Assembly: GCA_016758965.1 (NCBI GenBank)
Contig: JAEPRB010000524.1
Coordinates: forward strand, 1-15,180
Source: Circinella minor
Lineage: Eukaryota > Mucoromycota > Mucoromycetes > Mucorales > Lichtheimiaceae
DNA length: 15,180 nt
Direction of reading: 5' to 3'
The notes under the pieces are model-generated. The model was not told the origin of the DNA and searched no databases. It worked only from the letters and a program-made list of their open reading frames with translations. Shown in pieces: positions 9,275-15,180 of this stretch. Made by a program: the position numbers and the translations under genes. Within the stretch, counting starts at the first letter, position 1. Each line of letters opens with the position of its first letter.

Positions 9275-11094
9275 CTACTTGGATTCTTCAGTTTCTTCAG
9301 CCTTAACATCTTCATTCTTATCAGCTTCTATATAATTTAAATAATAATAATTGATAAATTATCCCATTATTCCCTTTAATCATTATTTCCCTCTAAAACC
9401 TCCTCCCCCTCATTCTACCCTCAATTCTAAATAATTCTTTTCCTTAATCCTTCACTATTATTTTTTTTTTTGAAAAAAAAAAAAAAAAGAAAAAAAGAAA
9501 CTTACCACCCTCTTGCAAATCAGAAGTCCACAAAGTCAAGTTATCTCTAAGCAATTGCATGATAAGAGTAGAGTCCTTGTAAGATTCTTCGGAAAGGGTA
9601 TCCAATTCTGCAATAGCATCATCAAAGGCTTGTTTGGCCAAATGACAAGCACGATCAGGAGAGTTCAAGATTTCATAATAGAAAACGGAGAAGTTCAAAG
9701 CAAGACCCAAACGAATAGGATGAGTAGGTGCCAATTCAGTTTGAGCAACATCAGTAGCAGTCTTGTAAGCTTCATGAGCTTGAGTAGCAGATTCCTTACG
9801 GGCTTCACCAGTAAGGAATTCAGCAAGATAACGATGATAATCACCCATCCTATTAAATTATTATTTAATTATTTGATTCAAGTATATATATATCATATAA
9901 CTAACTTACATCTTATAGTAAAAGACCTTGGATTCACCACCTTGAGCATTAGGGATCAAGTTATCCTTTAAAACGTTCAAGATATCAGAGCAAACATCTT
10001 GAAGTTCAGCTTCAATCTTTTGACGATAAGCCTTGATTTTTTCAACTTGAGCAGCATTACCCTTGCCTTCTTCCTTTTGTTCAATAGAAGAAACAATTCT
10101 CCAAGATGCACGACGAGCACCAATGACGTTTTTGTAAGCAACAGAAAGAAGGTTACGTTCTTCAACGGTTAATTCAACACCCATCTAATAAATAATATAT
10201 AATTCTTTAATCATTTGATTTGTTTATATTATTGTTGTTATTTTTTGTTTATGTTTATTTTTTTTTTACCTTTGAGACTTCCTTGGTGAATTGAACCATT
10301 TCTAATATAATAATAAATAATTAGTATTATTTTATTAAATACTCTATGTGTATGTATTGTATGACCCATGACACACGTACGAAACGTTTCTCACGCGTTT
10401 CATTATCTCCTTAACAAAAACAAAAAAACAACCCCATAAACATATATATTTATAATATGTACTTACCATCGTAACGCTCGGCTTGTTCGGCCAACTTGGC
10501 CATATAGACATTGTTTTCACGTTCCTAAAATGAAATAACAAATATTATCAAAGGTTAATATTATTGTTTATATATATCATAAAAAAATAAAGTTAAACAA
10601 TAATGAATAATATATAGGAAAATTCTTTAGAAAGAAGAAGAAGAAAAATGGTTTAAGGTTAAAGGGGAGTGAAGAGAAAAAAAAAGGTTAAATTCAATAA
10701 TGACAAGAAAATAAGATGAGGTTTTTTTTTCGGATGAACTTCTTTTCTTTTTTTTTTTAATCTTTTTATAAATAATTAAAAAATATCTTTTATAATGTTA
10801 AAAATCAACTTGTTTGTATATTTTTCTTTTAATAGTAAAAAGAAAAGAATAAAAAAAAACGCGTTTCATTATAACATTATAAAATCTTTTTTTTTTTTTA
10901 ACTTTCATCGAATTGGATGAAAAATTATATATATTTCTCCATAATTGAGTTCGTGAAATGAAAAATAAAAATAAAAATGGATATGGATATGGGTGGTGTA
11001 TAATGTAAACGTAATTGTTTTAAGAAGTATATAAAAAAAGGGAAAGGAATTAAACTTTTTTTTTAAAAAAAAAATAAAAACTTACAGTAGACAT
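9275..11094 (-). CDS. 14-3-3 protein (BMH-type), six exons, 256 aa
   Basis: 14-3-3 proteins are dimeric cytosolic adaptors that bind phosphoserine/threonine motifs in kinases, metabolic enzymes and transcription factors. Exons: 11086-11094, 10467-10524, 10270-10301, 9910-10184, 9506-9849, 9275-9327; all GT-AG, summing to 771 nt. The protein begins [20 protein letters not shown]. Signature 1, [19 protein letters not shown], spans 43-61 and signature 2, [15 protein letters not shown], spans 218-232. The phosphate-binding residues are all present: Lys51, Arg58, Arg131 and Tyr132, with Asn177 in [10 protein letters not shown]. Length is normal for the family. The C-terminal tail (240-256) is acidic and sits in its own exon. 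The first coding exon has only nine bases (Met-Ser-Thr) and is followed by a 561-nt intron. The M-M-G-D-Y segment at 125-129 has Met where many homologues have Lys. Identification is secure; which paralogue this is cannot be told here. Confidence 0.97.
9461..9488. repeat. T11-G-A16 tract in 14-3-3 intron 5
   Basis: A poly-T run passes through a single G into poly-A inside the intron 9328-9505, close to its 5' splice site on the minus strand. It resembles the other T(n)A(n) tracts of the window. Confidence 0.8.
10393..10406. repeat. 14-nt repeat ACGCGTTTCATTAT, copy 1 (14-3-3 intron 2)
   Basis: Exact copy of 10859-10872, located in the intron 10302-10466. It contains ACGCGT, the core recognised by MBF-type cell-cycle factors in yeasts. 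It also forms an inverted pair with the nearby GAAACG (10381-10386 with 10396-10401). A regulatory role is inference. Confidence 0.5.
10525..11085 (-). other. 561-nt first intron of the 14-3-3 gene
   Basis: This intron is far longer than any other in the window. It starts GTAAG directly after the third codon and ends TTTTAG before GAACGTGAA. It is AT-rich, contains a T9-A10 tract (11056-11074) and the second ACGCGTTTCATTAT copy (10859-10872), and shows no open frame or RNA gene that I recognise. Confidence 0.8.
10859..10872. repeat. 14-nt repeat ACGCGTTTCATTAT, copy 2 (14-3-3 intron 1)
   Basis: Exact direct repeat of 10393-10406 in the preceding intron of the same gene and in the same orientation, carrying the palindrome ACGCGT. 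The flanking bases differ, so the match is limited to the 14-mer. Confidence 0.5.
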
Positions 11095-12531
11095 TATTAT
11101 TATTTTTTGTAAGTAGTTTTGTTTAAAGATGAAGTTGGAAGAACTTTTTTTATTTTCTTTCCTTTGGTTGTCAAATAGGGCCCCCAAATACACGCGGTAT
11201 ACGAAAAATTCAAAAAAAAAAAATGCTATGTATTATATTTTTGGGACCTTCGTTGGTTTAATGGGGTTTGATTGTTGACGTAACCGGAAACAAAACAGAG
11301 TGTTATATGTAATATTGTATGTATGTTATGTCTGTATGTGTATAGCGGGAGTTTAAAACATTGAATGTTGTACAAAGAAACTACCAATAAAAAAAATAGT
11401 ACTAAAAATGATTTTTTTTTTTTTTTGAAGATAAAAAAAGCTTTGTTCTTTTTTTTTTATTAGGTAACAATATGGGTCCTTTTAACTTGAAAGTGACCCG
11501 TTGAAAAAATAAAGAGTAAAAGTGAGAGAGTTTCTTTTAATTCAATTGTCCTACTATGAACGCGCTTTTTTGCTTTAAAGTTATTTGTTCCTAATCTTTT
11601 TTTTTTTTGTGATAGGATCTCTTTTTTTTTCCCTATGTGATACAAACCATCATTTGACGTTCTCATCACTTCTTTTCCTTTTTTATATATACTGGTTATC
11701 ATTAGTTTGTTACTTGATTCTCATAAATATTTGATATATTATAGTTATTATACATTGTACATACAAAGAACAATATGAAATGATGGACATGTGTTTCTAA
11801 CTTTTTTTTTTTTTTTTAGTTTTGTAAAGAAGTGTAACAACAAAAATGTCTATTTTTTTTTATATTATTTTGCACGGGGAACAAAATATTATATTATATT
11901 TGATAAGTATAACTTTATAATACCCACCAGATCAAGCTGGGTTTTTATACTTTTTAAGGAGGGAAGAGGAAAGGAAAGAGGTGGGTAGTACAATTTTTTT
12001 TTAAAAAAAAAACGAGGTTCGGATGGAAATGTATGTAGCCGACACAAAAAAAACCTTTTTCATTTCATCTCCCTTAACAACGTGTTCTTTTTATATAGAG
12101 TCAGTAAGTCAGACCAGGTTAGTGATAACAATAAGTCGTTGTAAAACTGACAGCTAATAATTATATTTTGCATTATTGTGATAATGACCCTTAATAACTA
12201 TTTATAACATTTTTATCCATATTAACTCCCCCTATTTATGCTAGTAGAACAAAAAGTTATGATTTACTAACCGAATCAAATAAATCATATCATTTACTAC
12301 CCAGAAACCAATAACAGACATATTTAAATACATAATATTTCATTTGTTCATGCCGTAAAAGAAGAAAAACACATAGAAAAGCGTATCCAAACTTCTTTTT
12401 TTCCCTCATTTATAAACATTGATTCCCAATATACAAAAGAAAAGGTTTTACATCATTAAAAAAAAGTGGGATAATAAGAAAAAAGAAAAAGTAAAAGAAA
12501 CACCCCAAAAAAATGTATTTGTAACTTTTTT
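11095..12531. other. intergenic: 14-3-3 promoter and S16 3' UTR
   Basis: About 1.4 kb without a supported gene. The part nearest 11095 should hold the 14-3-3 promoter and 5' UTR on the minus strand. It contains a GC-rich patch at about 11177-11203 (GGGCCCCC and CGCGGTATACG), unusual for the window, and the start codon is preceded by a row of AATs. A T9-A10 tract lies at 11994-12012. The part nearest 12531 is the A/T-rich 3' untranslated region of the S16 gene. Open frames here are low-complexity and lack recognisable content. Confidence 0.5.
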
Positions 12532-13451
12532 TTAACGGTAAGACTTTTGGAAACGTGCACGGGCACCTGGACCACCGAACTATAATAAAACAAAAATTGA
12601 GGTTAAAATTCTATTTCTTTTCAAAAATATTAAATAAGAATAATAATTTACCTTCTTGGGTTCACAACGACGGGGATCGGCAACAAGAAGAGTACGGTCA
12701 TATTGAACAAGAATTTCCTTGATTTCCTTCTTGGAAGCTTCATCAACGTACTTTTGATAGAAAGCAACGATGGCCTTAGCAAGAGCTTGACGGATAGCAT
12801 AAACTTGCGAGACAACACCTATTTAATTATTTTCCCAATATAAAATTAGTAACTATGCTACACCCCACCCCCCACCTTTTTCTTATTAATTTATATATAT
12901 GTTGAAAGTAAATACATACCACCACCTTGGATACGGATACGGATGTCAACGTTAGCGAAACGTTCTTCACCGAGGAGAAGAATGACTTCATAAACCTTGA
13001 ACTTTAAAATGGCAGGTTCCAAGAGTTCAAGAGGAGAACCGTTGACGCGGATAAGACCACGTCCACGCTTGCAGTGGGCGACAGCAGTAGCAGTTTTCTA
13101 AAATTATAAAATAATTTTAAAAAGGGTTTTTTTTTCGTCATTAATAAATTGTTGAATAATTTATTTATTTATTTTTGAAAGACTGTGTGTTGTTGACCAA
13201 AAAATAAAAAAAAATAAAGAGAATAGTGAATCGTTTTTTCGTCCATGTATAATAGTTGAATTTCGAAATGTTGGATGTAATAAATAATTATTTCGTAATT
13301 ATTTTTATATATTATCGTAATAGATTTTTTTTTCCAATCGATCGATTAAATTTAATTATACATCCATCTATATACAGGACTGATTGATTCATTAAACGGA
13401 TGGATTGATTAGTATACACACCTTGCGGCCGAAAGTTTGGACAGCTTCCAT
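12532..13451 (-). CDS. RPS16: 40S ribosomal protein S16 (uS9), four exons, 140 aa
   Basis: S16/uS9 is a small-subunit ribosomal protein whose C-terminal tail reaches the P-site tRNA. Exons: 13422-13451, 12920-13097, 12652-12818, 12532-12579; all GT-AG and in phase. The protein opens [20 protein letters not shown], has [36 protein letters not shown] and [13 protein letters not shown], and ends [15 protein letters not shown], the conserved basic tail. 140 aa matches the family (yeast 143, human 146). I chose the ATG at 13451 because its context is ACCATGG and homologues start at this point. In-frame ATGs at 13490 and 13499 would add 13 or 16 residues (MAKQPYKSS... for the first). However, that stretch contains the pyrimidine tract expected at a ribosomal protein transcription start. 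Codons are strongly biased to AAG, GCC, CGT and CTT, as expected for a highly expressed gene. Confidence 0.97.
13098..13421 (-). other. 324-nt first intron of RPS16
   Basis: A GTGTGT...TTTTAG intron directly after codon 10. First introns this close to the start codon are typical of fungal ribosomal protein genes. It carries a 12-nt palindrome, AATCGATCGATT (13337-13348), and several GATT repeats. I looked for box C/D snoRNA motifs and found no credible pair. Confidence 0.8.
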
Positions 13452-13457
13452 GGTGTT

Positions 13458-13544
13458 CGAAAAGGAGGACTTGTATGGTTGCTTGGCCATCCATTGCATG
13501 TATAAGTATATTGAAACGCCGATTAAAGAAGTCAATTTGATTGG
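13458..13544 (-). promoter_or_regulatory. probable RPS16 core promoter (CCAAT, TATA-like, pyrimidine tract)
   Basis: Reading on the minus strand toward the gene: CCAAT at 13544-13540, TATACTTATA at 13510-13501, then the pyrimidine tract TCCTCCTTTTC at about 13469-13459, just before ACCATGG. The spacing fits a TATA-directed start within the pyrimidine tract and a 5' UTR under 30 nt. The elements are short, so this is a model rather than proof. Confidence 0.4.
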
Positions 13545-13580
13545 CTATTCTATTGATGCATTGTTCTTAATTTATAATTT

Positions 13581-13604
13581 TACCTTTTTTTTAAAAAAAA
13601 GGTA
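13581..13604. repeat. 24-bp perfect palindrome, TACC-T8-A8-GGTA
   Basis: The sequence TACC, eight T, eight A, GGTA is its own reverse complement. It lies about 130 bp upstream of the RPS16 start codon and belongs to the same class as the other T(n)A(n) tracts. Confidence 0.9.
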
Positions 13605-14550
13605 TTCAGATACTTTTTATTGAACACAAAAGACTCTATATCAATAGATATTATTTGAAAACAAAAATCCAGTTATATATGTATGGATAATGGGAATTTT
13701 TAAAGTCGAACTGAGGGTAACAATTTCACTAGAATAAAGACAAACTATACTATTTGTTTTTAATTCTTCCATTTGTTCTCTAAACACATCCTTTGTTCTC
13801 AATCGAAAAGGACAATTTGATATTACATAACTCACTGTTGGTATGCTTCAGAAAAAGGTGCAGTTGGTATGAATTCAGTTAGTAAAACTTGATTTTCTTC
13901 TCTTCACTTTCCCTATTTAACACTTTGTTCTTTCTGTCTAAACATATATACATTTTTCTAGGCTATAATTCTCTGAAATTATATGCTTTTTTTTCTCATG
14001 ATACCTAATTCTATTATTATTATTATATATGCCAATAATCATTATAAACTCAAAGAAAAGAAATAAGGAAAAAAAATTAACAATAGACACGGCTATGCCA
14101 TATTTTTTACTTTTACTTTCTTTTTTTCGTTCTCACTTTTTATATTTCTTTCAATTATTATTACCATGACATTGTTATCTATTAATTTACTTGACTCTAA
14201 AAAAATCTTTTATTGAGGTGATATGTGGATGCATCAATTTTTATTTTATCTTTTATTTTTATTTGATAGAACATAATATATATATAAAAGGCAATTAGCA
14301 CACTAATTTGTAATTTGATAATGTACCTGTACGTACCAGTTGGAAATATTTTTATTTGATGAAGGACGTGCATTTGAAATTATTCAAACTCGTTTGAGAC
14401 CGGGGAAAATTTATCATTGATACTAACAAAAGAAAATTGTGTGTGTGTCTGCGTATATGATAATGATGTATAATCTATTTATCCCATTTTTATTCTTATT
14501 ATTATGTGTATAAAAATTACAAATTATATAGTATGAGATACATATTAGGT

Positions 14551-14757
14551 ATGGCAAAACAGCCATTGTATTTAATAATGACTGCTCGTGTTACCGATCT
14601 ACTATCTACGTAGACTCACATTTGGAAAGAATTTACCCCAACATGTATTCTATTGTTTAATATTGCCCAATCCCGTATTAAAATAAAACAATATAGATTC
14701 CTTAGCATTGATGATGCTCCAAAGCAAATTGATCAAGTTACTACAAAAGAATGCTAA
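14551..14757 (+). pseudogene. possible coding relic, unrecognised
   Basis: A frame opens at an ATG (14551, MAKQPLYLIMTARVTDLLST) and meets one TAG at 14611-14613. It then continues (THIWKEFTPTC..., ending QIDQVTTKEC) to a TAA at 14755-14757, 69 codons in all. Local composition is less AT-rich than the surroundings. I recognise no family, and the opposite strand also has an open stretch, so strand is uncertain. It may be a fragment of an old repeat rather than of a gene. Confidence 0.2.
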
Positions 14758-15015
14758 GCGAAGAATTGATTTATTTATTAACTGTAGAACTGACATTTTT
14801 ATTTTTATTACTTATTCAGTTTGAACAGCAACATTAAATTATTTTGATTCACCCATTTCATTGTGAAACTAAACAGAAAATGGGAAAAAAGCCCTTGCGT
14901 TTTTTTTTTAAACATGCGTTTTTTTTAATCCCTGGCTTCTTTTATAAATGAAAAAGAAAAAAAAAGATTGTCTTTCTTTGTTATTAAACTTCTAGAAAAA
15001 AAGTAAATAATTCTT

Positions 15016-15026
15016 CCCCCCCCCCC
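15016..15026. repeat. C11 homopolymer
   Basis: Eleven consecutive C residues in an otherwise strongly AT-rich non-coding stretch. This is also a likely place for sequencing length error. Confidence 0.9.
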
Positions 15027-15180
15027 AGCTTTCACCCTCAAGTAAAAACTTATTTCAGCCACTTTGATTTTTATTTTTATTAAGAAATGACATAATATGA
15101 TACTGGTCCCTCTATTTCTCTCTTCCACCCCCTCTTTATAAAAAGCAAAAAACGATGAATTGTCATTATATAAAAAATTG

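Larger units (their letters stand above)
13605..15180. other. AT-rich non-coding region with one coding-like relic
   Basis: No intact gene is supported on either strand. The stretch holds poly-T/A runs, ATT repeats, a small (GT)n run near 14440 and a C11 run at 15016-15026 that stands out in this composition. Only 14551-14757 has less biased base content and keeps a reading frame open apart from one stop codon. Confidence 0.5.

Noticed and set aside
9513..9971. Plus-strand open frame of 152 codons opposite the 14-3-3 gene
   Set aside because: It is antisense to conserved 14-3-3 exons 4 and 5 and crosses their intron; its openness follows from the codon bias of the true gene and it has no motifs.
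13098..13421. snoRNA inside RPS16 intron 1
   Set aside because: Ribosomal protein introns often host snoRNAs, but no properly spaced RTGATGA and CTGA boxes were found on the transcribed strand.
13405..13623. Plus-strand open frame across the RPS16 start region
   Set aside because: It overlaps RPS16 exon 1 and promoter in antisense and its sequence shows no family resemblance.
1..15180. CRISPR arrays, operons, prokaryotic mobile islands or toxin-antitoxin systems
   Set aside because: Multi-intron eukaryotic genes fill the window; no spaced direct-repeat arrays and no bacterial gene organisation are visible.

Overview
The window is eukaryotic nuclear DNA. It is very AT-rich and full of homopolymer runs and TA or AAT microsatellites, and its genes are split by many short GT-AG introns (mostly 60-180 nt). 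The 14-3-3 and ribosomal protein sequences look fungal. The base composition, the intron style and the flavour of the decayed gene on the left suggest an early-diverging fungus, most likely Mucoromycota/Mucorales. That placement is inference, not something the sequence proves.

Layout. 1-1409: non-coding, with a possible non-autonomous DNA transposon at about 308-963. 1410-2808 (minus strand): remains of a protein-coding gene, one long reading frame broken by two TAA codons and a frameshift. 2809-4429: non-coding, with a nested inverted-repeat patch (3021-3130) and a GC-richer repeat-like patch (about 3180-3450). 4430-8792 (minus): a 13-exon gene for the Sac-domain phosphoinositide phosphatase FIG4. 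9275-11094 (minus): a six-exon 14-3-3 gene. 12532-13451 (minus): a four-exon gene for ribosomal protein S16 (uS9). 13605-15180: AT-rich non-coding sequence with one short coding-like relic.

The three intact genes are co-directional but are separate housekeeping genes with their own promoters. FIG4 turns over PI(3,5)P2 on the vacuole/endosome, 14-3-3 binds phosphoproteins in the cytosol, and S16 is part of the small ribosomal subunit. Their proximity need not mean shared function. The two presumably highly expressed genes use C/G-ending codons and have a long first intron right after a very short first coding exon. FIG4 uses A/T-ending codons.

I found no convincing new multi-gene system. The points most worth a second look are the decayed, possibly lineage-specific gene with its flanking repeats, the candidate MITE, a 14-nt ACGCGT-containing sequence repeated exactly in two introns of the 14-3-3 gene, and repeated T(n)A(n) tracts.
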